Source: Bacteroidales bacterium (GTDB lineage: Bacteria; Bacteroidota; Bacteroidia; Bacteroidales; GCA-2748055). Taken from it: 64,000 nucleotides of DNA. The position numbers and the translations under genes are program-made. The stretch covers positions 1 through 64,000 of the forward strand of contig JAFGWU010000082.1 of assembly GCA_016936975.1 (NCBI GenBank), given 5' to 3'. This document shows positions 8,498-19,600 of this stretch, piece after piece. The notes beneath the pieces were generated by a model. It was not told the DNA's origin, ran no database searches, and saw only the letters and a program-made list of their open reading frames with translations. Each line of letters starts with the position of its first letter. Position 1 is the first letter of the stretch.

Positions 8498-9380
8498 ACC
8501 TGATAATGATTAAACGTGAAGCAAGGTTGAAGAGCACTACAATCGCAAAGAGGATCAGGGCGGCCAGCATCAGTGCGGAATCGTAAAGGGGAATGGAGAG
8601 CATCTCTCCATAATTGTTCGCAATCAGGGCGGTAAGCGGATAACCCGGCTGAAAGACCCCTTCAGGAACGTGGGTCACGTTCCCGACCACCATCAGCACA
8701 GCAATGGTCTCCCCAAAAGCCCTGGAGAGTCCCAGTCCGATTGCAGAGATGATGCCCGGGAAGGCTTTCCGGAGAAGCACCGACCGGATGGTGATCCAGT
8801 TGCTCACCCCCAGGGAAAGGGTCGCTTCCCGCAGTTCCACCGGGATGGTATTAAATATCTCGATAAGGATATTCAGGATAAAGGGGATGATCATCACCGA
8901 TAAAACCAGTCCACCGGCAAGGATGGAATATCCCGATGTTTCCGCGTTAAAGACAGGTGCAAGGTGGCCGGAGATAAAAGGAACGATCACCACAACGCCC
9001 CATACGCCATAGATTACTGATGGGATTCCCGCCAGGATATCAATGGCAGGCTGCACAATCTTCATAAAAAATGACGGTGCGTAATAGGTCAGGTGAAGCG
9101 CCGAAAGGATACAAATCGGGCCTGCAATGATCAGGGCAAGGAAAGTGACCCATAACGAGCTGATGATAAAAGGTGAGAATCCGAACTTACCCGACAGGGG
9201 TTTCCATTCCGAGGAACCCAGCAGCTTCATCAGGGAATTCTCCTCCAGAAGCATACTTGATTTCCAGAGCAGAAACCCACCGATTATCACGGGTGTCAGA
9301 ATGATAATCACGGTCCATAGTGTCATCCAGACACGGTTAACCCGCTCTTTAACCAGCCTGCCAATCCGGAACGGCTTCAT
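8478..9380 (-). CDS. pstC: Phosphate ABC transporter permease PstC
   Basis: A 300-residue polytopic permease, partner of PstA. The EAA loop ('LREATLSLGVSNW') and the sequence 'GIPSVIYGVWGVVVI' are characteristic of PstC. It lies 25 bp downstream of pstS and overlaps pstA by 20 bp. The order pstS-pstC-pstA-pstB matches the classical operon. Confidence 0.92.
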   Translation of the reverse strand: MKPFRIGRLVKERVNRVWMTLWTVIIILTPVIIGGFLLWKSSMLLEENSLMKLLGSSEWKPLSGKFGFSPFIISSLWVTFLALIIAGPICILSALHLTYYAPSFFMKIVQPAIDILAGIPSVIYGVWGVVVIVPFISGHLAPVFNAETSGYSILAGGLVLSVMIIPFILNILIEIFNTIPVELREATLSLGVSNWITIRSVLLRKAFPGIISAIGLGLSRAFGETIAVLMVVGNVTHVPEGVFQPGYPLTALIANNYGEMLSIPLYDSALMLAALILFAIVVLFNLASRLIIIRYENKYR

Positions 9381-9405
9381 TCCTTTCTAAGATTGTATCA
9401 CCCTA

Positions 9406-10371
9406 TTAATTATGCAGTTTTTCCAGCTCCTGTGCCACGCGATCGTCCGAAAGCTTTACATAGCCGGCATCTCCGAGGTACTGTTGTCCGTCGGTTAGAA
9501 TCCATTCGATAAACCGTATGACGACCTCTTTTTCGGGCTTGCCCCTGGATACGAAATACAGGTCCCTGGCCGGCGGGGAGGGATACCTGCCATCCATGGT
9601 GGCCATTACGACCTCATCAAGGGTCTCATAGAAGCGCTCATCCGTCGAAATGGTGCCGTCACTATTGAGATCAAGCGGAAGGACCTCCATTTTATTATAT
9701 TTTCTTCTGGAATTGATATCATACACATACCCTACGTTGTTATACCCGATGCTTAGGGGATCCCTCTTCACGGCGTCGGCCACACCGGGATCCCCGAACA
9801 CCCCGAGTCCAAGCAGGTCCTCCTGGTTCACTCCCAGGTAAGCCGCCCACATTGCGGCAGCCCCGCACGCATCGGAACGGGTATAGAGCGTAATTTTAGT
9901 GGAAGGTTTACCGTCCAGCAGCTCTTCCCAGGTGGTTATCTCTCCGGAGACATACAGCTTCTCCAGCTTTTCCCTGGTGACCCCTTTCATCATCAGATCC
10001 TTTAGAAATGGATTGGCAGAGTTGATGGTGGGAAGAACAGCATCCTTCGTGAGAGCAATGTACCATGCACCCTTTTCCACCTCCTGGGGGGTGACTTCCC
10101 GTGAGAACATGCCCAGGTCAACCATCTTTGAAAGGGCATCGGCCATCCCTTTTCCGGCTCCCCCGGCTGAGATGTCGATGTTCACCCCGGGATGGATCTT
10201 CTGGAACTCCTCTGCCCATTTTACGGTTATAGGATAGAGGGCAAACGCTCCCGAAAGGCTGATGTTGCCCGAAAGTTCTCCCTCCCGGCCACCGGATGAC
10301 CTGTCGGAAAACCTGCATCCGCATAGAGCCAGGAGCAGGGCAAGTGTCAATAGAACAGACCGTTGTTTCAT
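9406..10371 (-). CDS. pstS: Phosphate-binding lipoprotein PstS
   Basis: A 321-residue periplasmic phosphate-binding protein. Its N-terminus is a lipoprotein signal (LALLLALCGC, candidate lipidated Cys17 or Cys19), so it is probably anchored in a membrane facing the periplasm. The segment 'SGAFALYPITVKWAEEF' and the glycine-rich 'SAGGAGKGM' are the anion-binding loops of the PstS family. It is the first gene of the pst row and has a candidate -7 box upstream. Regulation by phosphate starvation is expected but no Pho box could be defined. Confidence 0.93.
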   Translation of the reverse strand: MKQRSVLLTLALLLALCGCRFSDRSSGGREGELSGNISLSGAFALYPITVKWAEEFQKIHPGVNIDISAGGAGKGMADALSKMVDLGMFSREVTPQEVEKGAWYIALTKDAVLPTINSANPFLKDLMMKGVTREKLEKLYVSGEITTWEELLDGKPSTKITLYTRSDACGAAAMWAAYLGVNQEDLLGLGVFGDPGVADAVKRDPLSIGYNNVGYVYDINSRRKYNKMEVLPLDLNSDGTISTDERFYETLDEVVMATMDGRYPSPPARDLYFVSRGKPEKEVVIRFIEWILTDGQQYLGDAGYVKLSDDRVAQELEKLHN

Positions 10372-10425
10372 GATATCCAGGTATTTGAACTGGTCCTTTA
10401 TAGACCGTTAGTTGTTAGATTGATT

Positions 10426-10433
10426 CAAAAATA
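10426..10433 (-). promoter_or_regulatory. Candidate -7 box for pstS
   Basis: On the minus strand this reads TATTTTTG, a full match to the Bacteroidota TAnnTTTG -7 element. A TTG lies 15 bp upstream (10449-10451), a shorter spacer than the usual 17-23. It would give a leader of about 50 nt before the pstS ATG. Confidence 0.4.
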
Positions 10434-10525
10434 AGGGGATGGTTTATCCAATGAAACAGCCATTAGACGTAATCTGAACTGTGCGGTGATGTGCTTAACG
10501 ATAAGTACAAAGACGTAGAAGCGGA

Positions 10526-11167
10526 TCAGAGATCAATAATACCCGATTGGATGGCAAACATGACCAGACCGGCTGTATTTTTTGAGCCGGTCTTGAGCAG
10601 AAGGTTCTCCCTGTGTTTGTCGACAGTCCGCTTGCTGATGAAGAGTGTATCTGCAATTTCCTTGTTGGAGTAACCCTTGCAGATATAAAAAAGGACTTCG
10701 CTTTCACGTTCGGAAAGGTCGCCCTGTGCATTCACCTTTCTCTTCTTGGTAAGCTTTTGAACCATGCCGGAGACGATCTCCTGTGAGTAGTAATTTTTTC
10801 CGGCAATCACATTGTCAATTGCATTCACAACTTCCTGAATACCGGAATTTTTAAGGATAAATCCCATCACTCCCGCATGAATCATCTTCATGGTGTACTC
10901 CTCGTCACCGTACATGGAAAGGGCCACAATGCGAAGGTCAGGGAAGCGGTCAAGCGCTTTCGCCGTGGTTTCAATACCGTTCATGACGGGCATCTCAATA
11001 TCCATAAACACAATATCCGGGACCTTCTGCTCAAGAGAGTCCAGAAATGCTTGCCCGTCGGATGCCTCATACACCTCTACCACGTCAGGAATATTGCCAA
11101 GCAGCAGCTTCAGTCCTTCCCTGAAGAGCTGGTGATCATCAACGAGACATACTGAGATTTCAGGCAT
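10526..11167 (-). CDS. NarL/FixJ-family response regulator
   Basis: A 213-residue transcription factor. The receiver domain (about 1-122) has acidic residues in 'VDDHQ' and the phosphoacceptor Asp in 'VFMDIEMP'. The C-terminal LuxR-type HTH (about 145-205) contains 'LSERESEVLFYICKGYSNKEIADTLFISKRTV' in two adjoining parts. Its start overlaps the end of the sensor kinase gene by 8 bp, so the two form a cognate pair. It ends 154 bp before pstS; a link to phosphate control is only a positional guess. Confidence 0.9.
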   Translation of the reverse strand: MPEISVCLVDDHQLFREGLKLLLGNIPDVVEVYEASDGQAFLDSLEQKVPDIVFMDIEMPVMNGIETTAKALDRFPDLRIVALSMYGDEEYTMKMIHAGVMGFILKNSGIQEVVNAIDNVIAGKNYYSQEIVSGMVQKLTKKRKVNAQGDLSERESEVLFYICKGYSNKEIADTLFISKRTVDKHRENLLLKTGSKNTAGLVMFAIQSGIIDL

Positions 11168-12116
11168 GCTTACCGGTTTTTACAGCAATACTGATGAATA
11201 CACCCTCATCGGGATTGCTCATGACATTAAGGGTCCCGTCAATGGATTTAATTCGCGACCGGATGTTTGATAAGCCCATCCCAGTGTGAGCGTTGAGGAC
11301 CTCTTCCGGATCGAATCCTTTTCCGTTGTCGAAATAGTCAAGAGTAAGGTGGTTCCTGTCATAATTGAGATCAATGTTGACCTCTCCCGCATCGGCGTGG
11401 TTGATGGTATTGGATATCAGTTCACCTATCACCCTGTATAGGACCACCTCGATGTTGTAATCAAACCGGACATTTTCAATGTTCGAGTTAACCTTGACAC
11501 GGGGTTTGCCGGAAGGACCCATTCTTTCAATAAATGATTTTACAGCTTTGTGCAGTCCGAAATTATTCAGTACATGGGGACTTAATTTATTGGATATCTC
11601 TTTTATCGTGGACAGAGATTCATCGATCAGCCTGCTGGTATTATCAAGTATCTTCTGGTTTTCACTTTTTCTTTCTCCGGGCTTCAGGGCTGAAAGAGCC
11701 ATCTTCACGGATGACAGCAACGGGCCCAGTCCGTCGTGAAGCTCCTTGGCAAATTTTTGCCGTTCGGTCTCCTCCGTTTTGATAATGGCTGAAAGGACCT
11801 TGGCTTCGTTCTCACGCTGCATATCATCAATGCGTCTCTGGATCCTGAAAATCTGCTGGATGTAGATAACCCCTACCAGAATAAAGACGGATATGGCAAC
11901 AGCGGTCCAGGATGCAAACGGACTCCCCACTTTCATAAACCCCGATTGCCAGACCTCAATCAGTTCACTCAGCCTCCTCACGGCCATCAGTATAAAGGCA
12001 ACGGATATCAGCACCCATGAAAAATTGAAACGGGTCTGCCGGATCAGGCTGACGGCAATCACCGCAGCCACAAACTGGAAAACCACCGAAAACAGAAGCG
12101 CAACAGCGAGTATCAT
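11160..12116 (-). CDS. NarX-type sensor histidine kinase (HisKA_3)
   Basis: A 318-residue membrane kinase with three hydrophobic segments near the N-terminus (about residues 3-25, 30-50 and 70-90) and no sizeable periplasmic sensor domain. A coiled stretch leads to the HisKA_3 dimer helix with the phosphorylated His in 'KELHDGLGPLLSSVK' (about 127). The ATPase domain shows 'ELISNTINHA', 'DNGKGFD' and 'GMGLSNIRSR'. It phosphorylates the response regulator encoded next to it. The signal is unknown; small membrane sensors of this kind often sense envelope or membrane state. Confidence 0.88.
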   Translation of the reverse strand: MILAVALLFSVVFQFVAAVIAVSLIRQTRFNFSWVLISVAFILMAVRRLSELIEVWQSGFMKVGSPFASWTAVAISVFILVGVIYIQQIFRIQRRIDDMQRENEAKVLSAIIKTEETERQKFAKELHDGLGPLLSSVKMALSALKPGERKSENQKILDNTSRLIDESLSTIKEISNKLSPHVLNNFGLHKAVKSFIERMGPSGKPRVKVNSNIENVRFDYNIEVVLYRVIGELISNTINHADAGEVNIDLNYDRNHLTLDYFDNGKGFDPEEVLNAHTGMGLSNIRSRIKSIDGTLNVMSNPDEGVFISIAVKTGKHA

Positions 12117-12132
12117 CTTGAAAATATTTATA

Positions 12133-12140
12133 CAAATTTA
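12133..12140 (-). promoter_or_regulatory. Candidate -7 box for the two-component pair
   Basis: The minus strand reads TAAATTTG, an exact TAnnTTTG match, 16 bp upstream of the kinase ATG. No TTG stands at the usual -33 spacing. It suggests the kinase/regulator pair has its own promoter separate from the GH97 gene upstream. Confidence 0.35.
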
Positions 12141-12208
12141 TTAAAATACACCTCTGCATCCTCGAATGGATGATAAATCACCGGGGTGCTTCCCTGTCAA
12201 CCAAACAG

Positions 12209-14148
12209 TCAGATCTTACCGGCCCATCCTCCGCCCGGTGCCAGGTGAATCTTTAATTTTTGTCCTGAAACAACCTGTATTTCCGTCCTTTTATAATCCT
12301 GTGCATTCCGGTCGGCATTGATACCGTCGGCAAACTGTTCCAGGGTGTAACTGCCCCCGGGCAGAAAGGAGAGGTCCAGTTCCAGGTCCCTGGGTTCACT
12401 GTTGGTCATGGCCCCGATATACCAGGTATCCCATCTTCTTCTCGCAAGCAGGATATACTCCCCGACCCGGGCATCCAGGACCACCGTTTCATCCCAAACG
12501 GTCGGGATTTTTGAGATAAAACGGGTGCACTCCGCCTCCCTCCTGTAGTTCGTTGGATTATCCGCCAGCATCTGGAGGGGACTCTCAAAAACCACGTACA
12601 TCGCCAGCTGATGGCAGCGCGTTCCGATGCTCATGGGCCTCTCGAACCGGGCCATGAAGTTCCGGGGGTGTGCATTGTCATTGCTCCGGGAGTATAGTCC
12701 ATGGGTCCCGCTACCATACGTATGAAAGGCGCGGTAACATTATGGTCGGGATTGGCGTCGGTGCCCCATTTGCTGTGCTCCATGCCGAGGATCCCCTCCC
12801 TGGTCATTACATTGGGATAGGCCCTTCTCAGTCCCGACGGTTTATAGGAGCCGTGAAAATCGACCAGCAGGTTATGCTCGGCCGCCTTCCGGGCAATTTT
12901 CAGGTAATAGTTAACCATCCACTGATCATCCCGTTGCATAAAATCCACCTTGATGCCCTTCACCCCCAGCTTCTCAAACCAGGCAAGCGACTCTTCCAGC
13001 TGGTTATCAAGGGTCTTCCAGACCACCCAGAGGATGATGCCCACGCCTTTCTCCATGCCGTAATTACAGATCGCCTCCAAATCCATTCCCGGCGTAACCC
13101 TGAAATGATCGGACGGATGGCACCACCCTTCATCGAGAATGATATATTCCAGCCCGTATTCAGCGGCAAAATCAATGTAATGCAGGTAGGTTTCGGTATT
13201 GATCCCGGATTTGAAATCCACCCCGCTGATATTATTGGCATTCCACCAGTCCCATGCAACCTTCCCGGGTTTGATCCATCCGGTGTTTTCCAGCTCCAGC
13301 GGACGGGAAAGAAGATAGACAAGCTGGTTGCTTAAAAGATCCTTCTCCTCGCCGGCAATGCAGATCACCCTCCACGGGTAACTCCGGGTTCCGGTGGTTT
13401 CGGCAATATAATCCGCACGCTCCTCCGCTATAACCGTCCGGTCGTTGATCTGCCGCTCCTTCAGAACGAATCCGGGTTGAACCCCCTTAAGGCTGTACCC
13501 ATCTCCTTTCCGGTAATAGGTACCCGGGTAATCAAACAGATCCGCCTCGGTAAGCAGCAGGACCGGTCCGCCCTTGATCCTGACCAGGGCAGGCGGGAAA
13601 TAGAGACCCGAATCGGCCATATCCGATAATTTCATCTCTCTGAACAGCGCTTCCTGGTGGGTGATGAAACCCTCCGTGTGGGTCAGTATCACATCATAAT
13701 TACCGGGAAAAGAGTAATTGATCTCCTCGGACCTGATAATTAATTCATTCTCAATTTCTGTTATGAACCGGTAAGCCACACCGTTGTCATAAGCCCGGAA
13801 GGCAATGCGGTATTCGCCCCTGAAGGAGATCACGAGTTCGTTATATTTGTCGGCGATAATACTGCTTTTCACCGGGACAAACGATTGGATCCCCTGGTCC
13901 ACGGAATGGCTCTCCTGATTTATGATCCTGGGATTCAGCCCGAGTGTGCCGAATGAATCAAGGGTCAAGGAGATGCCGGAGGGTTCAAGGATCAGGATAT
14001 CATCATAGAAGACCGACCAGTTCACTTTCTCTCGGGTGTCGACCTCAATCCTGATCCTGCTGTCGGGGGAACTTAATGAATAAGTTCTGGCCCCGGCAGT
14101 TGCCATAACGAACCAGATTATAAACAGAAAACAGAAGCTCTTTTTCAT
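12209..14148 (-). pseudogene. GH97 glycoside hydrolase, split by a one-base frameshift
   Basis: Two frames together make one normal-length GH97 enzyme of about 645 residues. Frame one (12631-14148) has a signal peptide, the N-terminal beta-sandwich and the catalytic barrel up to 'DYTPGAMT'. Frame two (12209-12679) supplies 'NAHPRNFMARFERPM', 'GTRCHQLAMYVVFESPLQML' and the C-terminal domain. The reading jumps at about 12674-12676, where the coding strand has 'acaatgca' and 'acaaatgca' would restore the frame. The Asp in 'KVDFM' and the Glu in 'GILGMEHSKW' are what the retaining alpha-galactosidase-type GH97 subgroup carries, so that activity is the best guess for the intact form. Whether this is a real lesion, slippage or an assembly error is open. 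Confidence 0.85.
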
Positions 14149-14372
14149 GGCAGGTCAGATAGTATAGTTGTTGATGAAGCTTGTTGTAACGTATAAAAAT
14201 AAAAATAAAAAACCGAATCCTGATACAAACTGTCCCTGCAATTCACGGCGTTTGCCCCTGGACAAATCCCGGAATCCGGCTCCGGTCACGCTTATGTCAG
14301 CCAGACAGCCTGACAGATGACCGTTTTACTGTCAACCCGCATTTTTCGTATCTTGCATTAAACTTAGCCGTC

Positions 14373-15080
14373 ATGCCCTTTCGTCATAAAATCATTACGA
14401 TTACACTCCTGGCCATCGCCCTGGGGTTTCTTGAAAATGCGGTGGTCATCTATCTGCGGGAGTTGCTCTACCCGGATGGTTTCCAATTTCCCCTCTCTCC
14501 CATACCGGTTGACCTGGCTGTCACGGAACTGCTACGGGAACTGTCAACGCTGGTCATTCTCTTCAACATCGGGATGCTGGCCGGGAAAAGCTTCAGCGAG
14601 CGTTTTGCCTGGTTCTGTTATGTTTTTGCCATCTGGGACATTTTTTATTACGTATTTCTGAAGCTGATGCTGGGGTGGCCGGAGTCCTTAATGACCTGGG
14701 ATATCCTGTTCCTGATACCCACCACCTGGACAGGACCGGTTATTACACCGCTGATTGTATCAGCTACCCTGATCCTTTTTGCCTTGGTTATCCTGCTTCA
14801 CGCCAACAGGGGAGTGAATACCCGCATAAAACCATTGGAATGGAGCGGATTGATTATGGGTTCCCTGTTACTGATCCTCGGGTTTATCCTGGATTACTCC
14901 AACCACATGCTCGGTCATTTTACGCTGGTAGAGATGTCCCGGCTGAAAAATCCCGAAGTCCTGGAGGTGGCCATGCAATATGTTCCCGCCAGGTTTCCCT
15001 GGTGGATCTTCATATCCGGGGAGGTGATTATCCTGGGAACCATCTGGCGGTATGGAAGGAGACTGGGGAAAGGACCCTAA
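14373..15080 (+). CDS. Hypothetical integral membrane protein
   Basis: This 235-residue protein has about six hydrophobic helices (roughly 7-28, 45-70, 77-97, 112-140, 155-175 and 207-228) and no recognisable catalytic motif. I do not recognise the family. A conserved-looking block 'IWDIFYYVFLKLMLGWPESL' sits in the middle. It is a lone plus-strand gene between two minus-strand genes, and its stop overlaps the stop of the convergent epimerase gene by 4 bp. Confidence 0.7.
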   Translation: MPFRHKIITITLLAIALGFLENAVVIYLRELLYPDGFQFPLSPIPVDLAVTELLRELSTLVILFNIGMLAGKSFSERFAWFCYVFAIWDIFYYVFLKLMLGWPESLMTWDILFLIPTTWTGPVITPLIVSATLILFALVILLHANRGVNTRIKPLEWSGLIMGSLLLILGFILDYSNHMLGHFTLVEMSRLKNPEVLEVAMQYVPARFPWWIFISGEVIILGTIWRYGRRLGKGP

Positions 15081-16579
15081 AGTGTCCGGGGGGCCAGGAT
15101 CTGACTGAAATAATCGCTGTGTTCCGCAATATAGTCATAGTTCCATGGTGGATCGACACATTCCACACACCAGTGTCCTGCTTTTAAAACGGAATAGGGA
15201 GTTAACCGGAAAGTATGATTCTGACAGCAGGACCAGGTAAGACTGGTATTGAGATTTCCATCCCACTGTTCAGACAACAACCTTCCGCCCCGAAACCTGG
15301 CAGCCTTTCTCAAATCATGGATGTCCAGATTTGCCTTCTGTTCATCGTAACCATGGTCCAGGCGGATATAATCCATATTGTGATCCAGTGAAGGCAACGC
15401 TTCATCCCATCCGGCAATATTATGAAAATCCTCCATGGAACCATAAAACGCTTTGATTTTACCCTCATCATTCAGTCTGATCCATCTGAGGGTTCCATCC
15501 TTCTTTTGAGTCGTTTTCTTTAGTTTAAGCCAGGTGAATTTCTCAACCATCCGACGAACAGGGGGAACATGCCTGTTGATCCCGGCAAGAAATTTCATAG
15601 GCAGGGACAGGCTGTTCCATACTTCGATAAAATAATCCTCCAAAGTCTGTCCGCCTTCCCAGTGGTTCAGGTAGTCATTTAAAATATGCGCATCCTCAAA
15701 AAACTGCATATGAAAATTCTTTAGCGCGAACCAATTGCGATCCATCGCTTTCCTGTAATCGATCCCGAGCATGCCATATACCCGTTCCAGAAATTCAAGA
15801 AACGTTATCCTGCATGAATGACCTCCTGAAACATTGTAGCAATTTCGCCAGAAATCTGAATCATCTGGTATTTCCAGGCACTTTATCATGACCCTTCCTG
15901 AATCCTTTGCCGTTATAGTTTCCATGAAGGAATTAATGGGCTGGTGAAACATAATGGGATCCAACAAAGAAAAAAGGTCGGGTATCATGATGAAGGTTTG
16001 TCTCAACGAAACCCAGTGTCTGATTCCTGACTCCATCACTGCCAGCTCTCCCTTTATTTTTGAATTGGCATACATATCATAGATACTCGGCAGGATCGGA
16101 TCCCCCACCCTTCCAACATGGACAGGGGGCAGCCGATCGCCGTATTCAGCTATGGTGCCTATGTAAACCAGACGGATATGCTCCGGGTCCTGTTCTTCGA
16201 TGGCCTCTATAATGTATCGGATGGCATTCGTGTTTACCCGGCATGCCTCCTCAGGATGCCGGTCAGCTTCCGGGGATATCAATGCCATGCAGCAGAGGCA
16301 CCAGTCGATTCCCCTGCAAGCCTCGAAGACATCCTTGCGGTTGGTCGCGTCGCCCCATACAATCTTCAGGCCGTTTCCCTGTGTTACACCATTGCCATGA
16401 ATCCGGGGAACCCCGGCTTCTTTTTCGTATTTCCGGAACAACTTTTTATTGCTTCCTGAAGGCCTTTGAAGCAAAACTATGTCATACCTGTCGCGTTGCT
16501 CCCATAACAGTTTGAATGTCTCAAAACCCATGGAACCTGAGGCTCCCGGAAGAAATACAATGGATTTATGTTTGTTCAT
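15077..16579 (-). CDS. NAD-dependent epimerase/dehydratase-like protein
   Basis: A 500-residue protein whose first about 300 residues are an extended SDR Rossmann domain. It has the dinucleotide loop 'GASGSMG' and the catalytic YxxxK as Y-A-N-S-K. The last about 170 residues are an extra domain I cannot identify, with 'CCQNHTFRLTPYSVLKAGHWC' near the end carrying several Cys/His. The ATG at 16579 is preferred because the Rossmann fold begins there; an upstream extension to 16663 adds 28 unlikely residues. It overlaps the convergent membrane-protein gene by 4 bp. The substrate is unknown. Confidence 0.75.
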   Translation of the reverse strand: MNKHKSIVFLPGASGSMGFETFKLLWEQRDRYDIVLLQRPSGSNKKLFRKYEKEAGVPRIHGNGVTQGNGLKIVWGDATNRKDVFEACRGIDWCLCCMALISPEADRHPEEACRVNTNAIRYIIEAIEEQDPEHIRLVYIGTIAEYGDRLPPVHVGRVGDPILPSIYDMYANSKIKGELAVMESGIRHWVSLRQTFIMIPDLFSLLDPIMFHQPINSFMETITAKDSGRVMIKCLEIPDDSDFWRNCYNVSGGHSCRITFLEFLERVYGMLGIDYRKAMDRNWFALKNFHMQFFEDAHILNDYLNHWEGGQTLEDYFIEVWNSLSLPMKFLAGINRHVPPVRRMVEKFTWLKLKKTTQKKDGTLRWIRLNDEGKIKAFYGSMEDFHNIAGWDEALPSLDHNMDYIRLDHGYDEQKANLDIHDLRKAARFRGGRLLSEQWDGNLNTSLTWSCCQNHTFRLTPYSVLKAGHWCVECVDPPWNYDYIAEHSDYFSQILAPRTL

Positions 16580-16697
16580 GGATTCGGGATAATGAAACGG
16601 GTATTTGTAAAAAGATTTTGTATGAACCCCCCGCATTTTTCTGCTTCGGAAATAAACAGACAATGTATTGCGTGGAATTTTTCATATTACAGGGAAA

Positions 16698-19600
16698 TTA
16701 ATCGTTACGCAGTGCCTCATGAACCGACAGTTTACCGATTGTGTTCCTGCTGATGCCGAAAATCCAGAGCCAGCCGTTCAGGATGAGGAGAACCAGGATC
16801 CAGACAATGGACAGAAAGGATACTTCAGAGTTCGGACTGGTGAAGGATGGAAGGGTTGCGATGACCGCTGACAGGAAACCTGCTCCAACACCAACCGTCA
16901 GCAGCATCATGTACTCCCGGAACACCAGTTTCCTGATCCGTTTTCTGCTGGTTCCGGTGGCTCTCAGGATGGCAATCTCCTCTCTTCGTTCCAGGATGCT
17001 TCTTATCAGCACAACTGCCAGTCCGATGGTCCCTATCAGAAGACCAAATGCCCCCATCACCATAAAGATGGAAAGATAGGTGTTGGTAATGGAGTTGAAC
17101 TCTGCAAGCCGCCCGGGAGCATAGCTCATATTCCAGCCATAATCCCGCAGTCCCCTGCCAAGCTCACTGACAATAAGGGCAGTGTCTGAAGGGTTGCCAT
17201 CCACCAGGAAGACATTCGTGCCGCTGCTCTGGGGATAATTCCCGATAAAATGCTTGTTGGAGATCAGTACGCTGCCCTGAAAAATGGAGGGGGCCAATCC
17301 GCCGATGAGCAGGAGGCGCATTGTCCCTCCACCCGCATTCGTGTAGCTCAGGGTATCTCCGACTTTAAGTCCCAATCCCCATTTTATCACCGTTTCATCG
17401 GCGACAGCCGGGATGACACCCCCCGGAAGTTCACGGTTCAGGCTCAGCCAGGGGGAATCCTCATCCAGACAGGATGAACTGGTTATAAAACTGAACCGGC
17501 CCTGCAGGGCTTCCGGATCAACCCCCAGAATTTGCGGAGTAACAATCCTGTTCAGGTTCAGGCAACTGGCATCATCCCCCCCGGCTCTCCGCAACTGAAT
17601 AATCCGGTAATCCCCTTCAAACCCGAAATCAGCCCTGACCTCTTTATTGTTCAGATTTCGCAACACCGGGACGGTCGATTCGGCATAGTAGAGAAATCCC
17701 CCCGTGCCGCCTGACGGATCTCCTGCGTTGCGGAACAGATCCTTACGGTTGCTTCCCGTGGAAATGACCAGGAAGGTACCTATTGCAAACAGGATGATGA
17801 TGCTCAGACTCCTTGAGCGGTTTCGGAGGGCATTCCTCCGGCTGAGCAAATTAAGCGTGATGAACGTTCTGGATGGCTTTCCCGCTCTCCTGAGCAGATA
17901 GGCCGTACCGGTGAGAGCAGCAATCAGGATGAGAGATCCGGCGGCAAAGAAAATCGACGGATTGATCACCTCCCCTGCGGCATACTGGAGCCCAATCAGC
18001 AGGAGTCCTGCCAGTCCGGATAAAATTGATCCTGCACGCAGGAATCCGGAAGCGTTCGCACTGAAGCCCTTCTGCAGATGCTTTTGATGAAGGGTTATAT
18101 TTCTCTTCAGGGTCCGGTTGAGGGGAATCAGGAGCACAAAGAAGGAAACAACCAGACTGAGGATGAAACCGGTTGCAAGGGAAGATATCCGGATATTCAC
18201 CACCATCATTTCTGTACGGACAATCTCCTTCCAGACGCCGTTCAAAGCCAGAAAAACCATTTTATTATATAGAATCGCCAGCAACAGTCCCAGAAGGCTC
18301 CCGGCCAGGGCCAGGATCATCCCTTCTGCAAGGATGGCAAACCGTATCTTCCGGCCTGATATCCCCACGGATGAGAGCATTTTCAGCTGTTCCCTCCGGT
18401 TTTCGAGATTCAATATGAAAAGCAGGGCCGTCAGCAGAAGTCCTGCCACAATCAAAAAGAAGCTCAGACCCGCGAAGAGCTGGCTGAAATCGACCCCGCC
18501 CTCAGCCGCTTCAATCCCTTTATCCCTGACCTGCTCCAGCGTAAAACCGAGTTCCTGCGGCGAGATACCAGACAACAGGATGGAATCGATCTCTTCACCG
18601 GTGGTTTCAGAGGCATCGTATCTTAAGGCAGTATAGGTTCCGAAACGGTTCTGCCATAATTCGGCTGCCCTGGAGATTGAAATAAAAGCTTTCGGAGTAC
18701 CTTCCAGGCGGTCCCAGTATTCCTCATCCTTATCGCGTATCGCTTCAAGATCAACCGGCACACCGGTCTCCCAATCCCGGCAGTTACCTGCATCACTCAG
18801 TCCCGGGATGTTGGGCATAAGGGTTCTGTCGGCAAACAGGCCTTTGATTGGCACCACGTGCTTAACAATGAATTGTGCAGAATCCTCCCTGAGATCCCTG
18901 AGGAGCCCCACAATATAATAGCTAAGCTCAAGGGTGTCCCCCTCAGAAGCATTGAGGTCCTCTGCAAGCCATTCATTAATGATTATTTCATTGCGGCCCA
19001 GCCATTGGTCCGGAAGGGTGGAAACAAACGAATAGGGAGTCTTGCTCTCTCCCGATTCGATGGCATTTACGAAGTAGGTGATCACCGGATAGAGAACTCC
19101 CGGATCACCCGGGCGCTTTGCAGAAATCAGCGTGTCGATGAACACGCGATGGCTGATCACCTCCAGCATATTCAGGTCCCCGTTGCTCCGGATATGTAAC
19201 CCGGCATCTGCCAGGGACCATTCATTCGCGATGCTTTGCATCAAATCCCTGCCGTCCGGTTCAAACGCTCCTCCAAAGAGCAGGATATTGGCATTCCCCT
19301 CCAGATCCATAATTTCATTCAGCAGGGTAACAGACATGAAAACGTTAAAGGGAGCTGTCTGGGAAATCGTCAGGTTAAAGCGGCCAAGCTGATTATCTCC
19401 TGCAATCTTCCTGACCTGAACCCTGATGGATACGATATTTTCTGCGTCCGATACAAACGGTGCATTGAGCGGAATCAGGCTGGCCTTCCGGATGCGAAGC
19501 AGGATCTCCTCCCCTTCCGTCACATCAAGCCTGTCGGCGAGGTTCCGGCTTATGATCACCTCCTCTCCTGTCAGGCCGCTGTAAAACTCCGGGTATCCGG

